Shown: positions 13,604 to 21,586, counted from the first letter of the stretch. The stretch is 21,586 nt of DNA from SFEL01 sp045592165 (GCA_045592165.1 JAZNUG010000037.1:1-21586), one strand, 5' to 3'. Numbers and translations are program-made. The notes: a model not told the origin generated them from the letters alone.

Positions 13604-16462
13604 ATGAACGAACAGCTTATAATCAAGGGAGCAAGGGAGCATAACCTGAAGGATATAGATATAACCCTGCCCCGCAATAAATTAATAGTATTCACAGGCC
13701 TAAGCGGCAGCGGCAAGTCTTCCCTGGCCTTTGATACCATTTACGCAGAAGGACAGCGCAGATATGTGGAGTCCCTTTCCTCATATGCAAGGCTGTTCCT
13801 GGGACAGATGGATAAGCCTGATGTGGATTACATTGAGGGACTTTCCCCTGCAATCAGCATTGACCAGAAGAGCACTTCGAACAATCCCCGTTCCACCGTT
13901 GGTACTGTAACCGAAATACACGACTATTTCAGATTGCTGTATGCAAGGACAGGTCATCCCCATTGTCCCAAGTGCGGCTTGCCTATAGAGCGGCAGAGCA
14001 TAGATGTGGTGGTGGATAGGATAATGTCCCTTGGAGAGGGCAGGATACAGATTATCGCACCTGCTGTCCGCTCCAAAAAGGGAGAGCATGCAAAGCTGCT
14101 TGAACAGATTCGCAAGGACGGCTATGTTCGCGTGAGGGTGGATGGCGAGGTATATGACATAAACGAAGTGCCACCTCTCAACAAGCAGAAAAAGCACACA
14201 ATCGACGTCATAGTGGACAGGCTTATAATAAAGCCCGGCATAGAGAGCCGCCTTGCGGAATCCATGGAAACCGCCTTCGCCTTTGGCGACGGCCTTGCAA
14301 AGGTGGACGTAATAGGTAAGGAAGAACTGCTTTTTTCCGAAAAGTACTCCTGTCCCGATTGCGGCATAAGCATACCGGAGCTTACTCCCCGTATGTTTTC
14401 CTTCAATAATCCCTACGGCGCATGTTCCTGCTGCAGCGGGTTGGGTTCTCTGATGAAGGTTGACCCAGACCTGGTTGTGCCGGATAAAAGCCTCAGCCTT
14501 TCCGAGGGGGCTATAAACGTAAGCGGCTGGCAGAGCGGCGCAAACGGCGGCAGCATGGCAGAGATGTACTTTGGTGCAATAGCAAAGCACTACGGTTTCT
14601 CAATGGATGTTCCCTTTGAAGAACTGCCGGAAAAGGCAAAGCAGGTGCTGCTGTACGGTACCGGTGAGGAAAAGATGGAGGTAAGCTATCAGCGTGAGTT
14701 TGGCAGCGGCACCTTCAAAACTTCTTTTGAGGGAATCATTACCAATCTTGAACGGCGCTATCACGATACCCAGTCCGAGGGCATGAAGCAGGTTATAGAG
14801 GGATATATGTCAAATATTCCCTGTCCTGAGTGCAAGGGCAAAAGGCTTAAGCCTGAGAGCCTGGCGGTAACGGTTGGGGGCAAATCCATTGCAGAGGTCA
14901 GCGATATGACTGTTTCTGCGGCGGAGAAATTCATAACCACCCTGACCCTCAGCGAAACAGAACGCATGATAGCCGAGCGGATCGTAAAGGAGATAAGCGC
15001 AAGGCTGGGCTTCCTCAAAAATGTTGGCCTGGATTATCTCACCCTGTCCAGAGGCGCATGCACGCTGTCCGGAGGCGAGGCTCAGCGCATTCGTCTTGCA
15101 ACCCAGATAGGCAGCGGCCTGATGGGCGTACTGTATATATTGGATGAGCCCAGCATAGGTCTCCATCAGCGGGATAATGCAAGGCTGCTGAATACCCTCA
15201 AAGGCATGCGGGATATGGGCAATACCCTTATCGTGGTGGAGCATGATGAGGAAACCATGCTGACCGCAGATTACCTTGTGGATATCGGTCCCGGCGCAGG
15301 AGAACACGGCGGCAGGATAGTTGCCGAGGGCGCTCCCGATGAAATAATGAAATCGGAAAAGTCCATTACCGGCCAGTTCCTTTCGGGCCGCAGGTTTATA
15401 CCTCTGCCAGAGGAACGGCGCAGCAATGAGGGCAGATGGCTCAGCGTAAAGAATGCAAGGGTAAACAACCTTAAAAATGTGGACGTGGATATTCCCCTGG
15501 GTGTATTCACCTGCGTTACAGGCGTATCAGGCAGCGGCAAGAGCAGCCTTGTGAACGAAGTGGTAAAAAAGACGCTGCTTCATGAGCTGAACAGGGCAAA
15601 ACACTGCCCCAAGGACGTGTGCGACGGCATAGAGGGCATACATCAGCTGGATAAGATAATCGATATCGACCAGTCCCCCATAGGCCGTACTCCCCGCAGC
15701 AATCCTGCCACATACACCGGGCTGTTTGATATGATAAGGGACATATTCGCAATTACGCCGGATGCGAAGGTGAGGGGCTACAACAACGGCCGCTTCAGCT
15801 TTAACGTTAAGGGCGGACGATGCGAAGCCTGCCGCGGCGACGGTATGCTCAAGATAGAGATGCACTTCCTGCCGGATGTATATGTGCCCTGCGAGGTATG
15901 CAAGGGAAAGCGCTACAACAGGGAAACCCTTGAGGTAAAGTACAAGGGCAAGAGTATAGCCGATGTGCTGGATATGACGGTGGAGGAGGCGCTGGAGTTT
16001 TTCCGCCCCATAGACAGGATAAGGCGCAAGCTGCAGACCCTGCAGGACGTGGGCCTTGGCTATATCAAGCTGGGTCAGCCCTCAACCACCCTTTCCGGCG
16101 GCGAAGCTCAGCGGGTCAAGCTGGCGACGGAGCTGTCCAGAAGGCATACGGGCAAAACTCTTTATGTGCTGGATGAACCCACCACCGGCCTGCATATGGC
16201 GGATGTGGAAAGGCTGCTGGATATTCTCAAGCGCCTTGCGGACGGCGGCAGTTCCGTTGTGGTGATCGAGCATAATCTGGACGTGATCAAATGCGCCGAT
16301 TATATAATCGACATGGGGCCTGAAGGCGGTGCAGGGGGCGGCACGGTTGTTGCTACCGGCACCCCGGAGGAGATTGCAGAGGTTGAGCAAAGCCATACCG
16401 GCAGATACCTTGCTCCCATACTAAAGCGTGACAGGGAGCGCACTGATAAAAACAAGGCATGA
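13604..16462 (+). CDS. uvrA: Excinuclease ABC subunit A (UvrA)
   Basis: UvrA is the dimeric ABC-type ATPase that first recognises bulky DNA lesions and delivers UvrB. The product has 952 residues. Walker A motifs are GLSGSGKS (32-39) and GVSGSGKS (640-647), and ABC signatures LSGGEAQR start at 488 and 830. Zinc-binding cysteine pairs are visible at C121/C124, at C250/C253 with C274/C277, and at C740/C743 with C763/C766, the last in the UvrA C-terminal zinc module. The ATG at 13604 gives the family N-terminus (MNEQLIIKGAREHNLKDIDI). An in-frame upstream ATG inside uvrB would add an unrelated leader. uvrC is not in the window. Confidence 0.98.
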   Translation: MNEQLIIKGAREHNLKDIDITLPRNKLIVFTGLSGSGKSSLAFDTIYAEGQRRYVESLSSYARLFLGQMDKPDVDYIEGLSPAISIDQKSTSNNPRSTVGTVTEIHDYFRLLYARTGHPHCPKCGLPIERQSIDVVVDRIMSLGEGRIQIIAPAVRSKKGEHAKLLEQIRKDGYVRVRVDGEVYDINEVPPLNKQKKHTIDVIVDRLIIKPGIESRLAESMETAFAFGDGLAKVDVIGKEELLFSEKYSCPDCGISIPELTPRMFSFNNPYGACSCCSGLGSLMKVDPDLVVPDKSLSLSEGAINVSGWQSGANGGSMAEMYFGAIAKHYGFSMDVPFEELPEKAKQVLLYGTGEEKMEVSYQREFGSGTFKTSFEGIITNLERRYHDTQSEGMKQVIEGYMSNIPCPECKGKRLKPESLAVTVGGKSIAEVSDMTVSAAEKFITTLTLSETERMIAERIVKEISARLGFLKNVGLDYLTLSRGACTLSGGEAQRIRLATQIGSGLMGVLYILDEPSIGLHQRDNARLLNTLKGMRDMGNTLIVVEHDEETMLTADYLVDIGPGAGEHGGRIVAEGAPDEIMKSEKSITGQFLSGRRFIPLPEERRSNEGRWLSVKNARVNNLKNVDVDIPLGVFTCVTGVSGSGKSSLVNEVVKKTLLHELNRAKHCPKDVCDGIEGIHQLDKIIDIDQSPIGRTPRSNPATYTGLFDMIRDIFAITPDAKVRGYNNGRFSFNVKGGRCEACRGDGMLKIEMHFLPDVYVPCEVCKGKRYNRETLEVKYKGKSIADVLDMTVEEALEFFRPIDRIRRKLQTLQDVGLGYIKLGQPSTTLSGGEAQRVKLATELSRRHTGKTLYVLDEPTTGLHMADVERLLDILKRLADGGSSVVVIEHNLDVIKCADYIIDMGPEGGAGGGTVVATGTPEEIAEVEQSHTGRYLAPILKRDRERTDKNKA

Positions 16463-16469
16463 TTGTCGA

Positions 16470-16484
16470 GGGTTTATCAAACCC
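16470..16484. other. Short palindrome after uvrA, abutting the rex promoter
   Basis: GGGTTT-ATC-AAACCC forms a 6-bp hairpin 7 nt after the uvrA stop and 2 nt before the rex -35. No T tract follows, so it is a poor terminator. Its position makes an operator possible. It does not resemble known Rex boxes. Confidence 0.4.
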
Positions 16485-16486
16485 AC

Positions 16487-16515
16487 TTGAAAATACCGTA
16501 TGCAGGGCGTATAAT
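16487..16515 (+). promoter_or_regulatory. Sigma-A promoter of rex
   Basis: TTGAAA (16487-16492) and a perfect TATAAT (16510-16515) are separated by 17 nt, close to the consensus. Initiation near 16522 leaves a leader of about 55 nt. No TTGTGAnnnnnnTCACAA-like or TTGTTAAnnnnTTAACAA-like Rex operator is seen around it. Confidence 0.8.
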
Positions 16516-16577
16516 AATTAGCGATAATGGACGATGGGCGTGTTGTCGCCCTATGGTTATAAAGGTGGAGGGGAAGT

Positions 16578-17216
16578 ATGGAATTTCGCAGGGTTTCCGA
16601 GGCGGTTATAAGGCGTATGCCCAAGTATTACAGGCAGCTTCAGGTGCTGCAGGCTCAGGGTATGGAGCGCATTTCTTCCGGCAAGCTGGCCCAGATGATG
16701 CGTCTCAATGCATCTCAGGTCAGGCAGGATTTCAATTGCTTCGGCGGCTTTGGTCAGCAGGGCTATGGCTACAATGTTACTACCCTGCTGAATGAAATCA
16801 AAAACATTCTGGCCCTGAATCAGAACCACAAGGCCGTTGTGGCGGGCGCAGGCAATATCGGCAGGGCCCTTGCCAGTTTTGATAATTTTGAGCAGCATGG
16901 CTTCAGCATTACCGCCCTGTTCGATATCAACGAAGAGATGGTGGGCGATGAAGTAAACGGTAAGCCCGTGCTTCATATCAGTCAGCTGGAAGAATATGTA
17001 AAGGAAAACAACATTGCTGTGGGCATTATCGCCGCCCGCAGGAGCGTAGCTCAGGATATTGCTGACCGCATGGTTCAGGCAGGGGTAAAGGGTATATGGA
17101 ACTTTGCTCCCGTCGATGTTACCGCCCCCGTCCCCGTGGAGAATATTCACATGACCGACAGCCTGATATGTCTTGCATACAAGATGTGCCACAATATGGG
17201 CGAAGACGAAGAATAA
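16578..17216 (+). CDS. rex: Redox-sensing transcriptional repressor Rex
   Basis: Rex senses the NADH/NAD+ ratio and represses fermentation and other anaerobic metabolism genes until NADH releases it from DNA. The 212-residue product has the winged-helix domain at about 1-80 (RRMPKYYRQLQVLQAQG, then NASQVRQDFNCFGGFGQQGYGY) and a Rossmann domain with GAGNIG at 90-95. The C-terminal swapped helix includes NFAPVDV, then ICLAYKM. It begins with a strong Shine-Dalgarno (GGAGGGG) and has its own promoter and terminator, so it is monocistronic. Its targets are not shown in this window. Confidence 0.97.
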   Translation: MEFRRVSEAVIRRMPKYYRQLQVLQAQGMERISSGKLAQMMRLNASQVRQDFNCFGGFGQQGYGYNVTTLLNEIKNILALNQNHKAVVAGAGNIGRALASFDNFEQHGFSITALFDINEEMVGDEVNGKPVLHISQLEEYVKENNIAVGIIAARRSVAQDIADRMVQAGVKGIWNFAPVDVTAPVPVENIHMTDSLICLAYKMCHNMGEDEE

Positions 17217-17232
17217 AGCATAATAAAAAAAC

Positions 17233-17262
17233 AAAGCAGACACAATTGTGTCTGCTTTTTGC
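17233..17262. terminator. Bidirectional terminator between rex and maf
   Basis: A perfect palindrome, AAAGCAGACACAA joined to TTGTGTCTGCTTT (17233-17258), is followed by a T run on the plus strand and preceded by an A-rich run. It therefore serves both converging genes. Confidence 0.92.
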
Positions 17263-17273
17263 TTTGGTTATTT

Positions 17274-17867
17274 TTATTGCTGCTTTGCAGCGCAGCGGTT
17301 TTGCCAGTTGGGATAAATGCCTGCGTTTTTCAGCATTTCGCACAGTTTGGGTATGGACATGCCTATTACGGTGAAATAACAGCCTTCCACTTTTTTTACC
17401 AGCACAGCCCCAAGACCTTGTACACCGTAGGAGCCCGCCTTGTCCATAGGATCGCCGGTGTCGATATAGTCCCATATGAGCTCATCGGAAAGGTCTTCAA
17501 AGGTAACCCGTGTGGTTTCGTGGCAAAGCTGGGTGGAGTCATCCGTCAGCACAGCTATGCCGGTGTATACGGTATGGGTGCGGCCGGACAGCTTGCGGAG
17601 GATGTGGTATGCGTCATCTCTGTCCCTGGGCTTGCCGATTATTTCATTATCCAGCCATACTATTGTATCAGAGCCTACAACGCAGCTGCCGGGATGATCC
17701 TTTTTAACAGCGGCAGCCTTTCGCAGGGCCAGCTGCTCAACGAATTCGCCGGGCTGGGTAAAGGCTACGTTTTCATCCGCATCGCTGGGGATGCAGGTGT
17801 ATTCCAGACCTATCAGCTGAAAAAGCTCCCTGCGCCGCTGGGACTGGGAGGCGAGAATAAGCTCCAT
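17274..17867 (-). CDS. maf: Maf-family nucleoside triphosphate pyrophosphatase
   Basis: Maf proteins hydrolyse non-canonical or pyrimidine nucleoside triphosphates to monophosphates and pyrophosphate, and have been linked to septum control. The 197-residue product has the N-terminal ILASQSQRRRELFQLIG phosphate-binding block (residues 4-20), VVGSDTIV with the catalytic aspartate at 67, GKP at 78-80 and YTGIAV near 101-106. The usual Pro of the ASxSPRR motif is Gln here (ASQSQRR). The later block GDPMDKAGSYGVQG is well conserved. It has a GAGGTG Shine-Dalgarno. It is divergent from mreB, echoing the maf-mre gene order found in many bacteria. Confidence 0.95.
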   Translation of the reverse strand: MELILASQSQRRRELFQLIGLEYTCIPSDADENVAFTQPGEFVEQLALRKAAAVKKDHPGSCVVGSDTIVWLDNEIIGKPRDRDDAYHILRKLSGRTHTVYTGIAVLTDDSTQLCHETTRVTFEDLSDELIWDYIDTGDPMDKAGSYGVQGLGAVLVKKVEGCYFTVIGMSIPKLCEMLKNAGIYPNWQNRCAAKQQ

Positions 17868-17995
17868 ATAGCACCTCTTAGTTTAAAAATCACAAATAGG
17901 ATACCACAAGGCAAATGGGTATACAATCCCCCTTGTATAACAGAAACAATACATGGAAATACTTTCCCCATAACTGATTGGGAGGTATCCATATA

Positions 17996-19036
17996 GTGTT
18001 TGGAATTAAGATATTGCGGGATGTATTCTCCGATAGTATGGCGCTGGATCTGGGCACGGTGAATACCCTTGCGGCCATAAAGGGCAGGGGAATAGTGCTG
18101 AGGGAGCCCAGCGTTGTGGCTGTTACCACAGGGGAGCAAAGGGAAATAGCGGAGATAGGCAGCAGGGCTATGCTGATGCTGGGCCGTACGCCGGGCCAGC
18201 TGGCTGTAAATTATCCCATGAGGGACGGAGTGATATCCGATATGGAACTGGCAGAGGCAATGATACGCTATTGTATCCGCGAGGCCCTGGGACGAAAGGC
18301 GGGGCCCCTGGGGATACGGCTTGCGTTGTGCCTGCCTCTGTGTGTAAGCGATATTGAGCGGCGGGCGCTGACGGAAGCTGCCAGGAATGCAGGCGCAAAA
18401 GATATAACCCTGCTGAATGAAGCTCTCGCTGCGGCAATAGGGGCGGGGCTGCCGGTTACTGCTCCCATAGGCCATATGGTCGTGGATATGGGCGGCGGCA
18501 CAACGGATGCGGCGGTGGTGGTGCTGGGAGGCATTGCGGCTCACAAATCGGTAAGGGTGGGGGGCACTCATATCGATAGAGCAATAGCTGAATTTTTAGG
18601 CAAGGAATACCGTCTGAGCATAGGGGAGCGCACGGCGGAGCAGGTGAAGATGACCATAGGCAGCGCCCTTATGGGAGGGGAAGAGCATATGCAGCTGAGG
18701 GGAAGAAATATGGAAACCGGCCTGCCCGAAAGCATAGTGGTGGGACAGGGGGAAATAAGCTATGCCATAAAGAACCAGCTCAGGAGCATTGTAGGGGCAA
18801 TAAAAGATGCCCTCGCTCAGACGCCTCCTGAGCTTGCGGGGGATATTTACACCACCGGCATTACACTTACCGGCGGCGGGGCAAACCTGGAGGGTATCGC
18901 AGAGCTGATAAGCCGGGAAACCGGCATGGCAGTGCGGGTGGCGGAGGATCCGGAAAACTGCGTGGTAAAGGGGGCACTGATGGCACTGGACATGGGAGAA
19001 GAAGCGGGATTGTGCTATGATGCGGTAAGCGCATAG
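17996..19036 (+). CDS. mreB: Rod shape-determining protein MreB (divergent)
   Basis: MreB is a bacterial actin that polymerises on the inner membrane and guides the elongasome. The 346-residue product has phosphate-1 DLGTVNTL (18-25), phosphate-2 DMGGGTTD (164-171), GGTHIDRAI, and the C-terminal adenosine loop TLTGGGANLEGI. Several usually rigid spots differ: DLGTANTL has Val for Ala, the segment commonly IEEPMAAAIG is LLNEALAAAIG (139-149), and the VPSG segment is LPLC. The start is GTG at 17996 with GGAGGT 9 nt upstream; a TTG at 17978 lies before that Shine-Dalgarno and is rejected. No clear promoter was found in the 128-nt gap to maf. It is first in mreB-mreC-mreD-PBP2, though 159 nt separate it from mreC. 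Confidence 0.93.
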   Translation: MFGIKILRDVFSDSMALDLGTVNTLAAIKGRGIVLREPSVVAVTTGEQREIAEIGSRAMLMLGRTPGQLAVNYPMRDGVISDMELAEAMIRYCIREALGRKAGPLGIRLALCLPLCVSDIERRALTEAARNAGAKDITLLNEALAAAIGAGLPVTAPIGHMVVDMGGGTTDAAVVVLGGIAAHKSVRVGGTHIDRAIAEFLGKEYRLSIGERTAEQVKMTIGSALMGGEEHMQLRGRNMETGLPESIVVGQGEISYAIKNQLRSIVGAIKDALAQTPPELAGDIYTTGITLTGGGANLEGIAELISRETGMAVRVAEDPENCVVKGALMALDMGEEAGLCYDAVSA

Positions 19037-19085
19037 CTGTATTATCCCGAATTTCACCTATTGGGTAAACAGAATGTAACGTTTT

Positions 19086-19110
19086 GCCGTCACGCCTTGC
19101 GCGTGGCGGT
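19086..19110 (+). other. GC-rich hairpin downstream of mreB
   Basis: CCGTCACGC (19087-19095) pairs with GCGTGGCGG (19101-19109), with one T-G pair, across the loop CTTGC. It lies about 50 nt after the mreB stop and lacks a T run. It may attenuate mreB read-through. Its loop and right arm overlap the -35 of the next promoter. Confidence 0.45.
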
Positions 19111-19125
19111 ACTTGCATTTATAAT
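19097..19125 (+). promoter_or_regulatory. Internal promoter for mreC-mreD-PBP2
   Basis: TTGCGC (19097-19102) and a perfect TATAAT (19120-19125) are spaced 17 nt. Initiation near 19132 gives a leader of about 64 nt that contains a second hairpin, suggesting mreC and downstream genes can be expressed apart from mreB. Confidence 0.6.
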
Positions 19126-19142
19126 AATTATCGGGAATTCAT

Positions 19143-19172
19143 GCGGTTTGGCTGAATTTGGCTGCAAACCGC
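19143..19172 (+). other. Hairpin in the mreC leader
   Basis: Perfect 8-bp arms GCGGTTTG (19143-19150) and CAAACCGC (19165-19172) close a 14-nt loop, ending 10 nt before the mreC Shine-Dalgarno (AAGGAG, 19183-19188). A role in mRNA stability or translational control is possible. Confidence 0.45.
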
Positions 19173-19195
19173 AAAGACACAGAAGGAGACGTTTA

Positions 19196-20038
19196 ATGGG
19201 TGGCTTTTTTCGCAGCAGAGGTTTCCTGATTCTGCTGGTTGCAATTGCGGTGCTGGCCATACTGATCGCTGTCACATATGACAGGGTTCAGGTGAGTTTT
19301 ATTGAGGATGCCGTAAATTCCGTGCTGTCCCCCATACAGTCCTTCTCGGTAAAGGCATCAAACTCCATCATTGATTTCTTCGAAAGGGTATTCAGCTCAA
19401 CCGACCTTGATAAGGAAAACGAACAGTTAAAGGTGCAGCTGGCTCAGTATGAAATAATCGAAAACGAGCTGAACACTCTCCGCGAGGAAAATGCCCGTCT
19501 GAAGAGCCTGCTGAACTATACCGACATAACGGAAAACTATTCTTACGTTACCGCCCATGTTATCGGCAAAAGCCAGGGCGTGTGGTTCAGCGAATTCACC
19601 TTGAACGCAGGCCGCAATGACGGCGTTGCGGAAAATCAGGCAGTGATAAATGCACAGGGTCTTGTTGGCAGAGTGAGCAGCGTAAGCGCAAACACCTGCA
19701 AGGTAACTTCTATAATCGACAGCACTTCAGACGTAAGTGTAATGGTGGAGCGCACCCGTGACTACGGATTTGCCCGTGGCATACTCAATATCGACGAAAA
19801 GGAAAAGCTGGAGCTTTACTATCTGCCAAGCGGCTACGACCTCGTTCCCGGCGACAATATTCTCACCAGCGGTATAGGCGGCATATTCCCCAAGGGTATT
19901 ACCATAGGAACCGTTACCGAGGTTTCCCGTGCAAACGAAAACACCGAGGACAGAAATGCAATCATTCAGCCTGCGGTGGATTTCCTGCGCCTTGAAGAGG
20001 TAATGATAGTCAACATGGATGCTCAGGAGGAGGAATAA
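19196..20038 (+). CDS. mreC: Rod shape-determining protein MreC
   Basis: MreC is a bitopic membrane protein whose periplasmic-side beta domains bind and activate PBP2 within the elongasome. The 280-residue product has a short basic N-terminus, a transmembrane helix at about 9-27, and a dimerising coiled coil at about 68-106 (DLDKENEQLKVQLAQYEI, then LNTLREENARLKSLL). The two-barrel C-terminal domain includes GVAENQAVINAQGLVGRVS and ILTSGIGGIFPKGITIGTV. The ATG at 19196 has AAGGAG upstream and starts right before the membrane helix; longer upstream readings from TTG add a non-family segment. Its stop overlaps the mreD ATG by 1 nt, implying coupling. Confidence 0.95.
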   Translation: MGGFFRSRGFLILLVAIAVLAILIAVTYDRVQVSFIEDAVNSVLSPIQSFSVKASNSIIDFFERVFSSTDLDKENEQLKVQLAQYEIIENELNTLREENARLKSLLNYTDITENYSYVTAHVIGKSQGVWFSEFTLNAGRNDGVAENQAVINAQGLVGRVSSVSANTCKVTSIIDSTSDVSVMVERTRDYGFARGILNIDEKEKLELYYLPSGYDLVPGDNILTSGIGGIFPKGITIGTVTEVSRANENTEDRNAIIQPAVDFLRLEEVMIVNMDAQEEE

Positions 20039-20556
20039 TGTATCGGCTGTATGCTGCCCTCGCTCTGGTGGTTTCAATGCTGCTGGATTCAGTGATATTT
20101 GCAAAAGTGAATATCTTTGGCATTGTGCCGGATTGCGTGCTGGCAGCGGTTGTATGCATGGGCATATTGCTGGGCACTACGGACGCCGCATTGGCCGGCT
20201 GTATTGTGGGCCTTGTGGTTGACGTGCTTTTCGGCAAGGCCGTTGGCATCAGCTCCCTCGCATATATGCTTGCCGGAATGATCGGCGGCGTGTTCTATAA
20301 AAAATACTTTGCGGATAATATTTTTATCCCCACCGCTACCGCGGCCATATGTGCCTTCTTCAAGGAAAACTTTATGGCGGTGGTAACTGCTTTTATGGGC
20401 GGCTCTTTCAATTATTTTGAAATGCTGGCCACCTATATTATACCTTCATGCCTTATGACAGCCGCAATATGCCTGCCGGTATACCTTTACCTTAAGCCCA
20501 GGCTGCAGCTGTCTGCCAAGAAGCGCTATGACCGCACTGCCGGAGGAGTAAAGTAA
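20038..20556 (+). CDS. mreD: Rod shape-determining protein MreD
   Basis: MreD is the small polytopic membrane subunit of the elongasome. The 172-residue product has about five hydrophobic segments, with VCMGILLGTTDAALAGCIVG, LVVDVLFGKAVGISSLAYML and GMIGGVFYKKYF showing the usual G/D-rich pattern (GLxxDxxxG). It starts in the TAATG overlap with mreC, with GGAGGAGG just upstream. Four nt separate its stop from the PBP2 start. Sequence conservation in this family is low, so identification rests on topology and position as well as motif. Confidence 0.92.
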   Translation: MYRLYAALALVVSMLLDSVIFAKVNIFGIVPDCVLAAVVCMGILLGTTDAALAGCIVGLVVDVLFGKAVGISSLAYMLAGMIGGVFYKKYFADNIFIPTATAAICAFFKENFMAVVTAFMGGSFNYFEMLATYIIPSCLMTAAICLPVYLYLKPRLQLSAKKRYDRTAGGVK

Positions 20557-20560
20557 TAAA

Positions 20561-21586
20561 ATGAAGAGTGTCCTGTCAAGGTACATAATATTAATATTGG
20601 TGCTTGCGTTCCTCATGTGTGCGCTGGTCTATCAGCTGTATCAGGTAACCATGGTGGAAGGTGCGGAGTATGCCGCAGATGCAACCAACAGAAGAACCAA
20701 CTCTATCGATATAAAGGGTACCCGTGGAAGAATACTTGACCGCAACGGCGTAGTTCTTGCATACAGCAAAAACAGCTATAATGTTGAATTTCTCCGCGAT
20801 GCGGATAACCGTTCGGATTATGACTCCGCCGTGTATACCGATGCCCTCATAAAGGCCATAGAAATAGTGGAGGCGGGCGGCGGAAAAACCATAGATACCT
20901 CATACATACGCCGGGATGAAGACGGCAACTTTTATTATGAATGGGGCGTGGAAAGCAAGGCTGCAGTAGTAGCCCGATACAAGAACTTCTGTGAAGCCAT
21001 GGGCTTCTATATCGAATACGACGACGAAATAAAGGACAAGTCCAAGTGGGATACCAGCACATGGCCCACAGCGGAAGAGGCCTACAATATGCTTAGGGCA
21101 TACTGGTTTATTCCGGAGGAACTGGGTTTTGACGAGGCAAACAAGGTAATATCCATCCGTCAGGAAGTTCTGCTGAATAACTACCGTGCATATGAGCCTA
21201 TCACCATTGCCTATGACGTTGGCATGGAGGTTGTTGCGGAGATCAAGCTGAGGGCGGATGAACTTACCGGCCTGCAGACCTCACAGAGCACCATCAGGGT
21301 ATATCCCAGAGGTACAACCGCTGCCCATGTTGTGGGCTATCTCGGCAAGACTGTTACCAAAGAGATGATGCAGGATTACGGATATTCCTATGAGGACTAT
21401 GTTGGCGTATCCGGCATTGAAGCCACTATGGAAGAATACCTGACCGGCTCTACAAACGAGCATAAGGGCAGGCGCGAGGTTGAGGTAAACAAAAATGGCA
21501 GCACCATCCGCGAGCTGAACTACACCCCAGCTACAGATGGCAACGACGTTATGCTGACGCTGGATATAGAGCTGCAGGCGGTGGTG
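20561..21586 (+). CDS. mrdA: Class B penicillin-binding protein 2, elongasome transpeptidase (3' end outside window)
   Basis: PBP2 crosslinks peptidoglycan during cell elongation, working with RodA and MreC. The 342 codons seen are open to the window edge. An N-terminal membrane anchor covers about residues 7-26 (SRYIILILVLAFLMCALVYQ). RGRILDRNGVVLA at 55-67 is the conserved class B pedestal motif. A large pedestal/insertion region follows (about 75-240), then IRVYPRGTTAAHVVGYLG and GVSGIEATMEEYL, which precede the transpeptidase domain. The catalytic SxxK, SxN and KTG motifs lie beyond the edge, so activity cannot be confirmed. The Shine-Dalgarno is GGAGGAG inside the mreD 3' end. Position after mreD favours PBP2 over the division enzyme FtsI or SpoVD. 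Confidence 0.9.
   Translation, partial: MKSVLSRYIILILVLAFLMCALVYQLYQVTMVEGAEYAADATNRRTNSIDIKGTRGRILDRNGVVLAYSKNSYNVEFLRDADNRSDYDSAVYTDALIKAIEIVEAGGGKTIDTSYIRRDEDGNFYYEWGVESKAAVVARYKNFCEAMGFYIEYDDEIKDKSKWDTSTWPTAEEAYNMLRAYWFIPEELGFDEANKVISIRQEVLLNNYRAYEPITIAYDVGMEVVAEIKLRADELTGLQTSQSTIRVYPRGTTAAHVVGYLGKTVTKEMMQDYGYSYEDYVGVSGIEATMEEYLTGSTNEHKGRREVEVNKNGSTIRELNYTPATDGNDVMLTLDIELQAVV

Noticed and set aside
12658..13740. 360-codon minus-strand frame across the uvrB/uvrA junction
   Set aside because: Spans two unmistakable genes on the other strand and shows no family features.
17978..17995. TTG start for mreB
   Set aside because: It precedes the GGAGGT Shine-Dalgarno, which is properly spaced for GTG at 17996.
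19061..19195. Extended mreC start at TTG
   Set aside because: The extra 45 residues cover the promoter and hairpin region and are unlike MreC; AAGGAG before 19196 fits better.
1..21586. CRISPR, tRNA, rRNA, insertion sequences or prophage genes
   Set aside because: No spaced direct repeats, cloverleaf-like segments, transposase or phage motifs were found by eye on either strand.

Overview
The window reads as a chromosomal segment of an anaerobic, endospore-forming Clostridia-type Bacillota. The evidence is a spoVA gene set, SepF with a DivIVA-domain protein, the NADH sensor Rex, an ECF vitamin transporter beside a type III pantothenate kinase, and an mreBCD/PBP2 block. Base composition is roughly balanced, with frequent ATA and AGG codons. 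I cannot name a genus. No rRNA, tRNA, CRISPR array, transposon or prophage gene is visible. The region looks like stable core genome, very densely packed, with no gene-free stretch above 300 bases.

Layout. 1-900: sepF and a very short DivIVA-domain gene (division site and membrane curvature), closed by a clear terminator. 900-2880: a YgiQ-family radical SAM protein with its own terminator. 2920-5300: a small membrane protein facing a two-gene unit on the minus strand, a DUF1538 membrane protein followed by a tandem PII-like protein. 5425-7530: a sporulation operon with a candidate sigma-G promoter, a new 45-codon reading frame starting at TTG, then spoVAC, spoVAD and spoVAE (dipicolinate uptake into the forespore). 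7537-9267 (minus): a VanW-family cell-envelope protein with a repeat-built cytoplasmic tail. 9512-10937: an ECF S component (probably pantothenate) and coaX, the first step of coenzyme A synthesis. 10940-11110 (minus): a 56-residue two-helix membrane protein. 11301-16462: a Dabb-domain protein, uvrB and uvrA (nucleotide excision repair). 16578-17216: rex under a near-consensus promoter, sharing a bidirectional terminator with maf on the minus strand. 17996 to the end: mreB, mreC, mreD and a class B PBP2 cut by the window edge, the elongasome core for cell-wall synthesis.

The points most worth following are: the DUF1538/tandem PII-like pair, which resembles a membrane transporter with its own signal-sensing partner; the TTG-initiated ORF that overlaps spoVAC; unusual residues in otherwise invariant MreB motifs together with an internal promoter between mreB and mreC; and the 5-residue repeat array in the VanW protein. 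Nothing in the window is clearly a new defence or mobile system.
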